A stretch of DNA of 64,000 nt, from contig JAERTF010000047.1 in assembly GCA_016845105.1 (NCBI GenBank), forward strand, positions 82,329 to 146,328. Direction: 5' to 3'. A program made the position numbers and the translations under genes. Below the pieces are notes generated by a model, which was given only the letters and a program-made list of their open reading frames with translations, was not told the DNA's origin and did no database searches. Below, in pieces: positions 1-9,538 of the stretch (positions are counted from its first letter, which is position 1; every line of letters begins with the position of its first letter). This DNA is from Bacteroidota bacterium. GTDB lineage: Bacteria; Bacteroidota; Bacteroidia; Bacteroidales; F082.

Positions 1-173
1 ATATGGGTCGTGGTTTTTTTACAAATAGAGAGACACAAAATTTCCATAATATAACTGTTGGTGGTGGAGCAACATTTAAAGTTGGACGATTTGGTTTTGA
101 TATGGGTTTACAAATAAACATTTGGGATAAGGTTACTGTAGGACCCAGGGTTGGAGTGTCATATTCATTTTAA
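1..173 (+). CDS. C-terminal end of an outer-membrane beta-barrel protein (5' truncated)
   Basis: The reading frame is open from the left edge (codons starting at position 3) to the TAA at 171-173. The last 56 residues alternate polar and hydrophobic positions, are rich in Gly and aromatics, and end VGVSYSF. A terminal Phe on a final beta-strand is typical of outer-membrane barrels recognised by BamA. Most of the protein lies outside the window, so family and function cannot be given. A hairpin 30 bp downstream probably ends its transcript. Confidence 0.5.
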   Translation, partial: MGRGFFTNRETQNFHNITVGGGATFKVGRFGFDMGLQINIWDKVTVGPRVGVSYSF

Positions 174-202
174 TGATGAAACAACATTATAATGTATTAA
201 GG

Positions 203-238
203 AAGCAATCTCGTACTGTACTTTAATAGAGATTGCTT
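203..238. terminator. 10-bp hairpin after the outer-membrane protein gene
   Basis: AAGCAATCTC at 203-212 is exactly complementary to GAGATTGCTT at 229-238, with a 16-nt loop. It lies 30 bp after a stop codon and before the next promoter. The downstream T-run is poor (TTTG), so intrinsic termination is likely but not certain. Confidence 0.5.
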
Positions 239-303
239 TGCATGCAATGACGAATAGTTAATGATATACCAAACGTCAATGCTCAAATACACTAACAAGT
301 TGT

Positions 304-335
304 TTGAAATAATAGCAACCTAAACACTACATTTG
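304..335 (+). promoter_or_regulatory. Bacteroidota-type promoter of the pabA/trpG-like gene
   Basis: TACATTTG at 328-335 is a perfect TAnnTTTG element. A TTG at 304-306, 21 bp upstream, is a reasonable -33 box. Transcription should begin near 342, which leaves a leader of about 11 nt and supports the TTG start codon at 353. Confidence 0.6.
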
Positions 336-352
336 CAGAAACTTTTTTTGCA

Positions 353-916
353 TTGAGATTACTTATTATAGATAACTACGATTCGTTTACCTACAACCTT
401 GTTCAATTGATTGAACAAGTAGGAAGTGATTATTTGTTAGTTAAAAATGATTGTATGGACAAAGTTGGCAATGATGAGTTTGATAAAATAATTATATCAC
501 CCGGACCTGGTATAGCTAAAGAAGCTGGCCAACTGCTGTGGTTTTTAAAAAAACACTACAAATCAAAGCCAATTCTTGGTATTTGTCTTGGCCATGAAGC
601 AATTGCAGAATTATTTGGTGCCAAGCTATATCAAATGGAAAGCCCAATGCATGGCATTAAGAACATGGGTCATATAACCATTCGGGATGAGATCTTCAAA
701 GAAATCCCTGATCAATTTAGTATTGGACATTATCATTCTTGGAACATAGATGAGTCAACGCTCCCAAAAGAATTGGAGATTATTGTACGTGATGAAAACA
801 ACCTAAATATGGCCATTAGGCATACTCAGTATAATATTATTGGAGTACAATTTCACCCTGAATCGATAATGACAGATTATGGATATGAAATAATTAGAAA
901 CTGGTTATTACAATAA
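353..916 (+). CDS. pabA: Glutamine amidotransferase component II of aminodeoxychorismate/anthranilate synthase
   Basis: A 187-residue class I glutamine amidotransferase. It would release ammonia from glutamine and pass it to a chorismate-using partner (PabB for folate, TrpE for tryptophan). The N-terminus LLIIDNYDSFTYN is the family signature. The catalytic triad is visible: Cys78 in GICLGHEA, and His168 with Glu170 in FHPES. The start is a TTG, set by the family N-terminus and by the promoter just upstream. No pabB or trp genes adjoin it, so PabA and TrpG cannot be separated from context; a solitary copy slightly favours PabA or a shared subunit. Length is normal. Confidence 0.85.
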   Translation: MRLLIIDNYDSFTYNLVQLIEQVGSDYLLVKNDCMDKVGNDEFDKIIISPGPGIAKEAGQLLWFLKKHYKSKPILGICLGHEAIAELFGAKLYQMESPMHGIKNMGHITIRDEIFKEIPDQFSIGHYHSWNIDESTLPKELEIIVRDENNLNMAIRHTQYNIIGVQFHPESIMTDYGYEIIRNWLLQ

Positions 917-920
917 TGAA

Positions 921-1457
921 CTATTTCATACGTGATAACTGGAGCGAAATGGCAATAAAGTAAACGCCATAAAAGATGAAAATTAAAGTCATAACCCATG
1001 TAAGCATCGCAGCCTCCACAGTAGGATTATAGCTTACCCATATTCCCCCAATGGTTATCAAAACACCCAATAACATATCAATAATTCCTCCTGGGGCATT
1101 ACCGCTTTGCAATCGAATTCCATTAAAAAACGTTGATATTCCAACAAATATCATCCAAAAGCCAAAAATGATTGGTAGCATTTGAGCTGTTATTGCAGGA
1201 TGTGAAAGGAATATTATACCGATAACTATATTAATAATTCCACTAAACAATCGCCACTGCCAATTACTTAGTATTCCTTTGGCCGATAATGCAAATCCCA
1301 GCTGAAAAATACCCCCTATTAGTGAAGCCCATCCAATAAAAAAAGCAAGACCCAATATTGATTCAGTAGGATGCATCATTATTTTACCTGCAAGTACTAA
1401 AAAAATAATTCCCGTTAGTAGTAGTAACCACCAATTTGTTTTAATTCTAGTTGCCAT
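921..1457 (-). CDS. HdeD/DUF308-family integral membrane protein
   Basis: The protein from the ATG at 1457 has about 178 residues and consists almost entirely of hydrophobic helices, about six in number, in the repeated-helix arrangement of the HdeD acid-resistance membrane family (DUF308). The longer reading frame to 1514 would add 19 residues. The 1457 start is preferred because the family-like N-terminus MATRIKTNWW leads straight into the first helix, and because a weak AT-rich promoter-like stretch lies between the two starts. Family members are linked to acid or envelope stress, but no molecular activity is established. It converges with the pabA-like gene, 4 bp apart. Confidence 0.75.
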   Translation of the reverse strand: MATRIKTNWWLLLLTGIIFLVLAGKIMMHPTESILGLAFFIGWASLIGGIFQLGFALSAKGILSNWQWRLFSGIINIVIGIIFLSHPAITAQMLPIIFGFWMIFVGISTFFNGIRLQSGNAPGGIIDMLLGVLITIGGIWVSYNPTVEAAMLTWVMTLIFIFYGVYFIAISLQLSRMK

Positions 1458-1557
1458 TGTGATTGTATTTAAGTTCGAAAAAAGTATATAAGTAAGATAA
1501 TGGAGTGGCATCACTAGTTCTTCGACTCGATTTTCACCACTCCACCATTCAAAATTG

Positions 1558-1941
1558 CTACATCATTGCAACTGCCTCTATTTCTACCATTACACTAAGT
1601 GGTAGCTCTTTAACAGCAAATGCAGCACGGGCAGGAGGATCAGTTGCAAAATAAGTTCCATAAACAGCATTCATTTCTGCGAACAAAGACATATCGTTAA
1701 GGAAAATTGTACATTTAAGTATTTTTGAGAGATCGTCTCCAAAACCGGCAGCAGTAATAATAGCTTGTATGTTTTTCATAACCATTTCAGTTTGCTCTGA
1801 AACACCACCTTCAACAATTTTTCCTGTGGTGGGATCAACAGGGATTTGTCCTGAAATAAAAAGCATTCCATTTTGCTCAACTGCCTGGCTATATGGGCCA
1901 ATGGGTGCAGGAGCATCTTCTGTAAAAATAATACGTTTCAT
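1558..1941 (-). CDS. ridA: RidA (YjgF/YER057c/UK114) enamine/imine deaminase
   Basis: A 127-residue protein of the RidA family, which hydrolyses reactive enamine/imine intermediates such as 2-aminoacrylate and so protects PLP enzymes. Family features: the opening APAPIGPYSQAV, SGQIPVDP, and the active-site loop PPARAAFAVKELP, whose Arg contacts the substrate carboxylate, followed by VEIEAVA. The start at 1941 (MKRIIF) is preferred over the ATG nine bases upstream because it fits the family length. It is divergent from the acyl-CoA dehydrogenase gene. Confidence 0.92.
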   Translation of the reverse strand: MKRIIFTEDAPAPIGPYSQAVEQNGMLFISGQIPVDPTTGKIVEGGVSEQTEMVMKNIQAIITAAGFGDDLSKILKCTIFLNDMSLFAEMNAVYGTYFATDPPARAAFAVKELPLSVMVEIEAVAMM

Positions 1942-2022
1942 ATGTATCAACTTAAATTTGCAATTGGGTAATTACTATAAATATTTCCTCAAATTTAGTA
2001 AAATCATATTACTCATAAACCA

Positions 2023-2030
2023 TATCTTTA
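2023..2030 (+). promoter_or_regulatory. Probable -7 element of the acyl-CoA dehydrogenase gene
   Basis: TATCTTTA matches TAnnTTTG except the last base and lies 27 bp before the ATG at 2057. No clear -33 TTG is seen. Confidence 0.4.
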
Positions 2031-2056
2031 CATCAAATTAATTAAAAAGATTAATA

Positions 2057-3223
2057 ATGTACAATCCTCCTGATTATTACCTTGTTGATGAGCTCTTAAG
2101 TGATGAACATAAAATTGTAAGAGATGCGGTAAGAGAATGGGTAAATCGCTCAGTTATTCCAATAATTGATGATGCCGCTCAGAATCATATATTTCCACAA
2201 CAATTAATTAAAGAAATGGGTGAAATCGGTGCGTTCGGACCATATATACCTGAAAAGTATGGTGGAGCCGGAATGGATCAGGTTGCATACGGTGTAATTA
2301 TGACTGAGCTTGAAAGAGGTGATAGTGCAATACGTTCGGCAGCCTCTGTACAAACTTCACTGGTTATGTACCCCATTTACGAGTTTGGTAGCGAAGAACA
2401 AAGAATGAAATACTTACCCGGACTTGCCAGCGGTGATCTCATTGGTTGTTTTGGATTGACAGAACCAAATCATGGGTCTGATCCTGGAGGAATGCTTACT
2501 AAATATGAGGACAAGGGAGATCATTTTCTACTTAATGGCAGTAAAATGTGGATTACCAATTCTCCTGTTGCTGATGTTGCTGTTGTTTGGGCAAAGGATG
2601 AAAAAGGTGTTGTTAGAGGGTTAATTGTTGAAAAAGGAATGGAAGGTTTATCAGCTCCTGAAACCCTTAAAAAATGGTCGTTAAGAGCTTCACTCACTGG
2701 TGAATTGGTTTTTGATAATGTAAAAGTTCCGAAAGAAAACCTATTACCAAATGTTAAAGGGTTAAAAGGTCCTTTAAAATGTTTAAATTCTGCCAGATAT
2801 GGCATTGCATGGGGAGCAATTGGAGCAGCCATGGATTGCTATGATACTGCCTTAAGATATTCATTAGATAGGAAGCAGTTTGACAAACCAATTGCATCAT
2901 TTCAGCTTCAACAAAAGAAGCTTGCAGAAATACTAACTGAAATAACCAAAGCTCAGCTATTGGCATGGCGTGTTGGAACCTTAAGAAATGAGAATAGGGC
3001 AACACCTGCTCAGATTTCCATGGCGAAACGCAACAATGTTGATATGGCATTGACCGTAGCTCGCGAAAGCAGGCAAATACTTGGGGCAATGGGAATAACT
3101 GGTGATTTCCCAATTATGCGACATATGATGAATCTCGAATCAGTAATTACCTATGAAGGGACCCATGATATACATTTGCTTATAACAGGGTTTGATGTTA
3201 CTGGGATTGCTGCGTTTGAGTAA
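2057..3223 (+). CDS. gcdH: Acyl-CoA dehydrogenase, glutaryl-CoA dehydrogenase type
   Basis: A 388-residue FAD-dependent acyl-CoA dehydrogenase. It matches the glutaryl-CoA dehydrogenase branch rather than the short-chain branch: Arg93 in IRSAASVQ corresponds to the Arg that binds the substrate gamma-carboxylate, and GCFGLTEPNHGSDPGGM follows the same subfamily. The catalytic base is Glu367 in TYEGTHDIH. Glutaryl-CoA dehydrogenase makes crotonyl-CoA in lysine/tryptophan breakdown, and the crotonase at 33292 could act on that product, although the genes are 30 kb apart. The gene stands alone. A related dicarboxylyl-CoA substrate remains possible. Confidence 0.85.
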   Translation: MYNPPDYYLVDELLSDEHKIVRDAVREWVNRSVIPIIDDAAQNHIFPQQLIKEMGEIGAFGPYIPEKYGGAGMDQVAYGVIMTELERGDSAIRSAASVQTSLVMYPIYEFGSEEQRMKYLPGLASGDLIGCFGLTEPNHGSDPGGMLTKYEDKGDHFLLNGSKMWITNSPVADVAVVWAKDEKGVVRGLIVEKGMEGLSAPETLKKWSLRASLTGELVFDNVKVPKENLLPNVKGLKGPLKCLNSARYGIAWGAIGAAMDCYDTALRYSLDRKQFDKPIASFQLQQKKLAEILTEITKAQLLAWRVGTLRNENRATPAQISMAKRNNVDMALTVARESRQILGAMGITGDFPIMRHMMNLESVITYEGTHDIHLLITGFDVTGIAAFE

Positions 3224-3372
3224 GAATTATTTCAAGATAGCATTGTTAGAATACTCATTGTTACAAAATTGATGTACGTTAGATTTCTTTTGTCTGTTGC
3301 ATACTACTCAATCAGAAGGTATTTCTTCTTCCCAACTATCAAACAAAAGATGCATTCTAATAAGTAATCTGT

Positions 3373-3380
3373 TATTTTTG
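3373..3380 (+). promoter_or_regulatory. -7 element upstream of the TPR-HTH regulator
   Basis: TATTTTTG is a perfect TAnnTTTG match and lies 22 bp before the ATG at 3403. No TTG is found at the expected -33 distance, which is common for regulated genes. Confidence 0.5.
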
Positions 3381-3402
3381 TTTTGTAAAACCGGATACTT
3401 AT

Positions 3403-5298
3403 ATGAATCTGAAAAAACCTTTCATATTACAGATGTTGATTATGATTGTTATGTCGCTTTCAATAATTCTTGATTGCAAGGCTCAATCGGTTAATGAAAC
3501 TATTAAGGACTATACACAGAAATGTAACTACTATTGGCGTGTTGATTTAGATAGCGCTATTTACTTTGGGCATAAGGCAGTTAATCTGGCAAATGATAAT
3601 GAGTTACAAAATGATGAAGCAGCAAAAGCAAATATGTTCCTCGGAGTATCATTTTTTTATCAAGGAGATTATGATACAGCCATTACATATATTGAAAAGG
3701 GTTTGGGAATTTCTGAAGAAATTGAATCCATTTGGGGACAAGGTTTTGCCAACAATATGCTAACCATCCTAATGAGGAAAAAAGATGATTTTGAAAAATC
3801 GATTGACTTTGGAAATAAAACCATTGAACTCAGAAAAATTACCAAAGACACATTTAATCTTGCAGGTGCGCACAACAATCTAGCTTCCACCTACAAAGCT
3901 ATGGGTGATTACTCGAAAGCAATTGAAAATCTTTCCATTTCGTTAAATCTACATCTAAAAACAAATGATACCATTGGTATTATCATGGGACATGGTAACA
4001 TTGCAGACTTATATCTGGAAATGCAGTATGTTGATTTGGCCAAGGAGCACATTGATAAAGCGATAATACTATCAAAAGATGGTACTTTGGAAAGTGCAGA
4101 CAACTTCTTGATACTTGGGGATATTTTCCACACAAACTATAACAAACCAGATACTGCTTTGGCATTGTACAAAAATGCTCTGGCAATTTATGCTAACATT
4201 GGCATTGATGATGGTGTGGCTGTTGCCAATGAAAATATTGGAAGTACCCTTCTTGATCTACATGATTATGAAAATGCGCTTGATCATCTTAGACTGGCAA
4301 AGAACATCTATCAAGATCTAGATGATATATCTCAAATTGCACATGTTGATATGTCAATTGGAAATTACTATCAACAAACTAAGAACTACGATTCAGCCAC
4401 ATATTATCTGGATAATGCTCTAAAATTGGCTCGCAAAACCAATAGGTCTAAAGTTATAAGAGAAAGTTTGGGATTACTTTATATACTAAATAAAGAAGAA
4501 AATAAACCATCAATAAGTTTGGATTACCTTGAGCAATTCAAAAATTTCTCTGATAGTATTAATACAAGTACCACTTATGAAAAAATGGCATCTCTTGAGG
4601 CTAAATACAAAACTGCCGAAAAAGAAAATACAATTATTCAGATGAAGTATAAGGAAGCTCAAAATGAGTGGAAACAAAAACTATTATCCATTGTAATAGT
4701 TTCCATTTTGATTCTGGTATTTATAATTGCTATTGCCATTTTTATCAAACGTAAAAAGGAAATAGAAATAGCCAAACAAAAGCAGCAGCTATTAATAAGT
4801 CAGAAAAAACTCGCAGAAACTGAAATTGAAAAACAAAAACTGGTTCAGGTTGAAATGGCCAATGATATTGAGCATAAGACAAAGCAGCTTAGTTCCCATG
4901 CATTGCATATGATGCAAAAAAGCAAGATGCTTCAAGAAGTAAAGGAAAACCTTGATGAATCTATTAAAAATGCTAACTCTGAAAACAAACAAGATTTAAG
5001 GAAAATCAGCAGACTTATTGATCAAAACCTAAAGACAGAAAAGGAATGGGAATTGTTTAAAATGTATTTTGAACAGGTAAATAATAATTTCTATTCAAAA
5101 TTAAAAGAACGAAATCCAGATCTTAGTCAAACCGATATTAGAATGTGTTCGCTTATAAAACTTGGATTAAATCTAAAGGAAACTGCATCTGTGCTAAATG
5201 TTGCACCTAATACCGTAAAAAATGCCCGATATCGTGTTAAACAAAAACTTGGTTTAGGTGCTGATGATGCGTTGAGTGAGTTTATTGAAGGTTTGTAA
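3403..5298 (+). CDS. Membrane-spanning TPR sensor with C-terminal HTH (regulator 1)
   Basis: 631 residues. An N-terminal signal segment is followed by about 380 residues of tetratricopeptide repeats, with the usual AYNNLA/ALxLA spacing. One strong membrane helix lies near residues 430-450, followed by a Lys/Glu-rich coiled coil and a C-terminal helix-turn-helix of LuxR/sigma-4 type (ETASVLNVAPNTVKNARYRV). The predicted topology is periplasmic TPRs and a cytoplasmic DNA-binding end, making a one-component sensor-regulator. A conserved LSSHALHMMQK motif follows the coiled coil. It converges on the fibre/propeller genes and is paralogous to 20135 and 22126. Ligand and target promoters are unknown; control of the neighbouring surface genes is inferred from position only. 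Confidence 0.8.
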   Translation: MNLKKPFILQMLIMIVMSLSIILDCKAQSVNETIKDYTQKCNYYWRVDLDSAIYFGHKAVNLANDNELQNDEAAKANMFLGVSFFYQGDYDTAITYIEKGLGISEEIESIWGQGFANNMLTILMRKKDDFEKSIDFGNKTIELRKITKDTFNLAGAHNNLASTYKAMGDYSKAIENLSISLNLHLKTNDTIGIIMGHGNIADLYLEMQYVDLAKEHIDKAIILSKDGTLESADNFLILGDIFHTNYNKPDTALALYKNALAIYANIGIDDGVAVANENIGSTLLDLHDYENALDHLRLAKNIYQDLDDISQIAHVDMSIGNYYQQTKNYDSATYYLDNALKLARKTNRSKVIRESLGLLYILNKEENKPSISLDYLEQFKNFSDSINTSTTYEKMASLEAKYKTAEKENTIIQMKYKEAQNEWKQKLLSIVIVSILILVFIIAIAIFIKRKKEIEIAKQKQQLLISQKKLAETEIEKQKLVQVEMANDIEHKTKQLSSHALHMMQKSKMLQEVKENLDESIKNANSENKQDLRKISRLIDQNLKTEKEWELFKMYFEQVNNNFYSKLKERNPDLSQTDIRMCSLIKLGLNLKETASVLNVAPNTVKNARYRVKQKLGLGADDALSEFIEGL

Positions 5299-5347
5299 TT
5301 GTTTTATAATACTGAAATTAAAGCTTAGTACTTTGTTTCGAGATTCT

Positions 5348-7909
5348 TTATTCTGATAAATCACGATCAACTTTTGTTGTTTTAATTGAATCATTCAATG
5401 ATGAATTTACCACTTCGCCACAGGCACCTATTACAGACCTAAATACATTACCCTCATAAGCTCTGAAACCAGGTTTTAAATCTATATAGTCTCCAGCCTG
5501 ATAATGAACATCCGATCCATAGCCTCCTTGAATTTCTCGAGTGGAATTAATATAACCTGAAGCTTCATAATGCTGTATTCCTGTATAACTGGGGTTGCTT
5601 GGGTCATTTGCTGAAGTAAGATTATAGCTGGTAATACAACCAGAGTATAGACTTGATCTCCATAATCCTCTTCCATAAGTTCCTGCATAAATATAATTTT
5701 CATTTGTATTTATCTCCAATTCGTTAACTATTACCGGCGGTAAGCCATTGCTAAAATACTCCCAATCTGAATCAAGTTTTTTATAAAAGACACCCAGGTC
5801 GGTACCAACATAAACTGAAGTATTATCATCAGGATCAAAGGCAACACAATTTACCGGCACATTTTCCATGTTATTGCTTACATTTTGCCATACTCCTCCA
5901 TAATTCCATGTTTCAAATACTTTATCACCGTCAATATATCCTCCAAAAGTTACAATCATATGGTTGCTACTAATTGGATCGATGGCAATATCAGAAATAG
6001 TATATTGACTTACTGGTAAGTTCCCCGTAATATTTGTCCATACGTCATCATAAGGATCAAATAAGACTTCTGTCATCCATAACGAATCACTGGTATTATT
6101 ACTTTCATATCCATATGTAGATGCAATTAATAAGTTATCGTTAGATTGAGAAAGATCCAGATTAGTTATATGCGAATTAATTGGAAGACTTTTGGTAAAT
6201 GAGCCTCCTGCGATCCTTATAACATGTACATAACCAACAGCTGAAGTTATTAGTCGATCAGAAAAGTAATATTTATATATAAGAGGGTTATTAAAAAGCT
6301 TTGTAACATTGTCACCAGGTATAATAGTTGCGAACGAATTTCCTCCATCAGTTGACATCCTGACCTCTCCATCTTGTAATGAACTATATACGGTATCAGA
6401 ATTAGTTGGTTGTATAATACTCTCAAACCCATCTCCGCCCAAAACATGATCTACAGTTGTGCTTCCTGAATATTTATTGGTACCATTATCCTGAGTTCCT
6501 AGATATACAAGATTGGTATTTGAGTTTGTAATTCCAATTTTATGTGCTTGCATAATTCCAAGACCTTGTGAAAGATCAGTCCAGGTGTTGCCTCCATCCG
6601 CAGTTTTAAAAATTCCTCCATCACAACCAGTATATAATACATTGCCGTTAAAAATCAATTCGTGAATGTCAGCATGTACATATTCATGCCTATGCCAGTT
6701 TTCTCTCCAATGAGTTGAAATTTCCCAGTTATCACCACCATCTGTTGATTCCCAAATATTTATTCCTCCAACAAAAATATTATCTTCATCAGTTTGGGAA
6801 ACTTCAATTGCAAGATCGTAATGTGCTTGTGTACTAGTGAGAAGACCAGAAGTATCATATGCAAGAATATTTGGATAATCAGTATGCAAAACCCAATTAT
6901 TTGCATGATTACCACTAACTAATAGTCCCCTGTAACCATCTTTTTCACCAAGTACAGCATAAACTTTACTTGTGTTGGCTGGTGTAACTGCCAACTCGAT
7001 TCTAGGCTTGTTATCCAAATTAGGTAGGTTTATATTGAAATTCCAAACGCTTCCTCCATTTGATGATGTAAATATTGAGTCGCCCATTGATGCATAAACT
7101 GTATCTGGGTTAGAGGGGCAGAATTCTATATCATAGAATAATCCATTCTGGACATGTTGCCAGATATCACCACCATCATCGGTACGATAGATACCATTTG
7201 AAGTAGTAGCAATAAGGATTTCGCTATTTAATGAATTCATTTTTAGCTCAGTGCCATAAATCAGGTCATCCCTACCAAATGTTAGTCCTGTTTGAGCCCA
7301 GGATGATCCTCCATCAGTTGTTTTTAATACTCCAATACTTGCCAAATCATCTGAATCACCATCTCCTGTTAATATGTATATTGTATTGGGATTTGTATGG
7401 CTAACAGCGATACCAGAAATTGCCAGGTTTGGCATCCCATCAGTAATCACTATCCATGAAGATCCTCCATCTTGAGTTTTCCATAATCCTCCACCAGAAG
7501 CTCCGGCATAGAATATATTTGGATCTGAAGGATGAAAAGCAATTTCGTTTATTCTTCCGTTTCCAGGATTCCATCCACTTGTATTTGTCCATGTATCAAT
7601 ACCCAACTCAGTCCAATAACCATGTGTTCTAGAATTGTTTGATTGTTGAACTTTTTTGATGTTTTCGTAGGCAGCAAATGCCATGGCACAGGTATTTAGT
7701 CTATGTCCGTTTTCATCTAGTCTATTCTCAACAAATTGTTCCCACCTTTTAAACTGTTTATAGCCGGTTCCCTTTCCTTTATCCTTGTCTTTGTATTGGT
7801 TCTCGACTTCCTTTACAATATTGTTGAAATCTTTTCTATTGTTAGTATGCTGAGCAATAACAGTAATAAACAAGAAGGAAAAAAGTATAGTTATGTATAT
7901 ATTTTTCAT
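5348..7909 (-). CDS. Secreted sortilin/BNR-type beta-propeller protein (propeller A1)
   Basis: 853 residues with a clean signal peptide (about residues 1-19). A conserved leader containing GYKQFKRWEQFVENRLDENG comes next. It is followed by a long beta-propeller region with at least seven Asp-box motifs of the form S/T-x-DGG-x-x-W, as in sortilin/VPS10 and BNR propellers. The C-terminus has a repeat-like module with the pattern QAGDYIDLKPGF, seen at the ends of many secreted Bacteroidota proteins; it is not a canonical T9SS type A domain. It is paralogous to 9539-12136 over its whole length. It is the last gene of a four-gene minus-strand run (B2-A2-B1-A1), 10 bp after the fibre gene B1. Binding or glycan-related roles are possible; no catalytic residues are recognised. 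Confidence 0.75.
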   Translation of the reverse strand: MKNIYITILFSFLFITVIAQHTNNRKDFNNIVKEVENQYKDKDKGKGTGYKQFKRWEQFVENRLDENGHRLNTCAMAFAAYENIKKVQQSNNSRTHGYWTELGIDTWTNTSGWNPGNGRINEIAFHPSDPNIFYAGASGGGLWKTQDGGSSWIVITDGMPNLAISGIAVSHTNPNTIYILTGDGDSDDLASIGVLKTTDGGSSWAQTGLTFGRDDLIYGTELKMNSLNSEILIATTSNGIYRTDDGGDIWQHVQNGLFYDIEFCPSNPDTVYASMGDSIFTSSNGGSVWNFNINLPNLDNKPRIELAVTPANTSKVYAVLGEKDGYRGLLVSGNHANNWVLHTDYPNILAYDTSGLLTSTQAHYDLAIEVSQTDEDNIFVGGINIWESTDGGDNWEISTHWRENWHRHEYVHADIHELIFNGNVLYTGCDGGIFKTADGGNTWTDLSQGLGIMQAHKIGITNSNTNLVYLGTQDNGTNKYSGSTTVDHVLGGDGFESIIQPTNSDTVYSSLQDGEVRMSTDGGNSFATIIPGDNVTKLFNNPLIYKYYFSDRLITSAVGYVHVIRIAGGSFTKSLPINSHITNLDLSQSNDNLLIASTYGYESNNTSDSLWMTEVLFDPYDDVWTNITGNLPVSQYTISDIAIDPISSNHMIVTFGGYIDGDKVFETWNYGGVWQNVSNNMENVPVNCVAFDPDDNTSVYVGTDLGVFYKKLDSDWEYFSNGLPPVIVNELEINTNENYIYAGTYGRGLWRSSLYSGCITSYNLTSANDPSNPSYTGIQHYEASGYINSTREIQGGYGSDVHYQAGDYIDLKPGFRAYEGNVFRSVIGACGEVVNSSLNDSIKTTKVDRDLSE

Positions 7910-7919
7910 ATCAATCTAT

Positions 7920-9476
7920 TTATTGATTTTTCTTTAACTCATCAATCTGCTTTTGCTGCTCAATGATGTAAAGAGTTAATTCTTCAATCTTTTCCATCAT
8001 CAAACGTTGAGTTTCTCCAACCTCAAGACCAGACTTTTCAATTTCACTTGCGGCAGGAATATTTGGTAAATGTCCTTTTTCGTTTATATAAGTTTCAACA
8101 TCCAGGATAGGCATCAGGTTATAATCATTTGAAAAAACATAATCAGGCCAATCGGCTAATAGATTTACTCGAAGCTCTTCACATATTACTTTTCCGTCAA
8201 CTGAAAGTTTATATCCACTTGCAAATTCTGACCCTATGGCCACATCACCATTATCACGTTTTACCAATAAATGAGGACCATTATAAGTGGCACTTGATTT
8301 GCCCCATAATTCCATTTCATTACCTGCTCCATCATACATCCAATACATTCCATAAGTAGCATTATGATCCTCGGCCAATAATATCATTGAACTATCACCA
8401 CTCCCTACTACTTTTGGTGTTATATATAATGATGATAATGAATTAGCAATACTATGCACTTGTAATTCTACCATTGGAGTTTTTGTTCCAATACCAACAT
8501 CACCCATAAACCCTAATGAACTCAGATCGAAATCTCCATAAATAAGAGGATCTGAACTACTGCTATTTTGGATATAAAGCTTATTATCTCCTTCTTCGTT
8601 ATATCCAGCTTCATAACCAACAAAAACATTCCCGCTTTTCGCATTTTCTGAGCCACCTCTTCCGGCGCGATATCCAATCATAACATTATTATCACCTCCA
8701 TCAATATAATAGCCAGCACCATATCCTAGTACAACATTATTCTCTCCTGTTGTGTTTTTATGCATTGAATATGAGCCAATTGAAGTATTATAATGTCCCA
8801 TTGTGTTTTCTTTAGAAGATTCATAGCCTATGGATACATTTTGAACACCATTGGTTAAATTATAAAGAGTACTGGAGCCAATAGCTATATTATGATTTCC
8901 GTGTATGCTACTAAAAAGGGCATCAGAACCAATAGCAACGTTTTTATATCCAGAAGTATTATTCTTACCAGCATCATGACCTAAAAACACATTGTTGTTA
9001 TCTGATAAATCATCGTTCAGACCAGCATTCTCACCTATAAAAATGGAATTTCCGGTATTTGATATATTGATTATTCCATCATCAAAAGTCCAATAAACTG
9101 TTCCCCCTGTTGCTATGTGAATTTCATCTGGATCAGCTCCAAGGTCCGTATCTATGTATGTATCATAGTCATCATCACGAATCTGGCTAATCGTTCCTGA
9201 TTGCATATACACAAACTCCGAGCCATCCCAAAAATAAATTGTCTTTGCATTGCTATTATAAATAATCATACCCTTATGTGAGTTATCTAGCTTTCCACCC
9301 AACACATTCATTTGAACATGTGACATTCTTGGAATTAACAATCCTGTTGTATCCGATTTTAAATCTAACAATGTATGAGTTGTTGGTTCTGAACCATCAT
9401 AGTTTATTGCTACTTGGGCGGTTAAATATGTAACTTGAAATGTTACAATAATCATAATAGTTACTATTCTTTTCAT
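7920..9476 (-). CDS. Secreted fibre protein with YadA-like head repeats (fibre B1)
   Basis: 518 residues. Order: signal peptide, an N-terminal module (VAINYDGSEP...LLDLKSDTTGLLIPRM) shared by all four fibre proteins in the window, and a block of roughly 17-residue repeats of the form N-x-x-I-G-x-x-A-L-x-x-N-T-x-G, like the left-handed parallel beta-roll heads of trimeric adhesins. A C-terminal region (WPDYVFSNDYNLMPI ... HLPNIPAASEIE) then runs into a Glu/Lys coiled coil. The coiled coil suggests an oligomeric fibre, probably a trimer. It precedes propeller A1 by 10 bp and forms the shorter copy of the duplicated fibre + propeller pair. A surface adhesin or appendage is inferred; no binding partner is known. 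Confidence 0.75.
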   Translation of the reverse strand: MKRIVTIMIIVTFQVTYLTAQVAINYDGSEPTTHTLLDLKSDTTGLLIPRMSHVQMNVLGGKLDNSHKGMIIYNSNAKTIYFWDGSEFVYMQSGTISQIRDDDYDTYIDTDLGADPDEIHIATGGTVYWTFDDGIINISNTGNSIFIGENAGLNDDLSDNNNVFLGHDAGKNNTSGYKNVAIGSDALFSSIHGNHNIAIGSSTLYNLTNGVQNVSIGYESSKENTMGHYNTSIGSYSMHKNTTGENNVVLGYGAGYYIDGGDNNVMIGYRAGRGGSENAKSGNVFVGYEAGYNEEGDNKLYIQNSSSSDPLIYGDFDLSSLGFMGDVGIGTKTPMVELQVHSIANSLSSLYITPKVVGSGDSSMILLAEDHNATYGMYWMYDGAGNEMELWGKSSATYNGPHLLVKRDNGDVAIGSEFASGYKLSVDGKVICEELRVNLLADWPDYVFSNDYNLMPILDVETYINEKGHLPNIPAASEIEKSGLEVGETQRLMMEKIEELTLYIIEQQKQIDELKKNQ

Positions 9477-9538
9477 TCTATAAATTTTTACTGATACATC
9501 TACTTTCTATGGTTCAAACTAATCCATATAACTAGCTA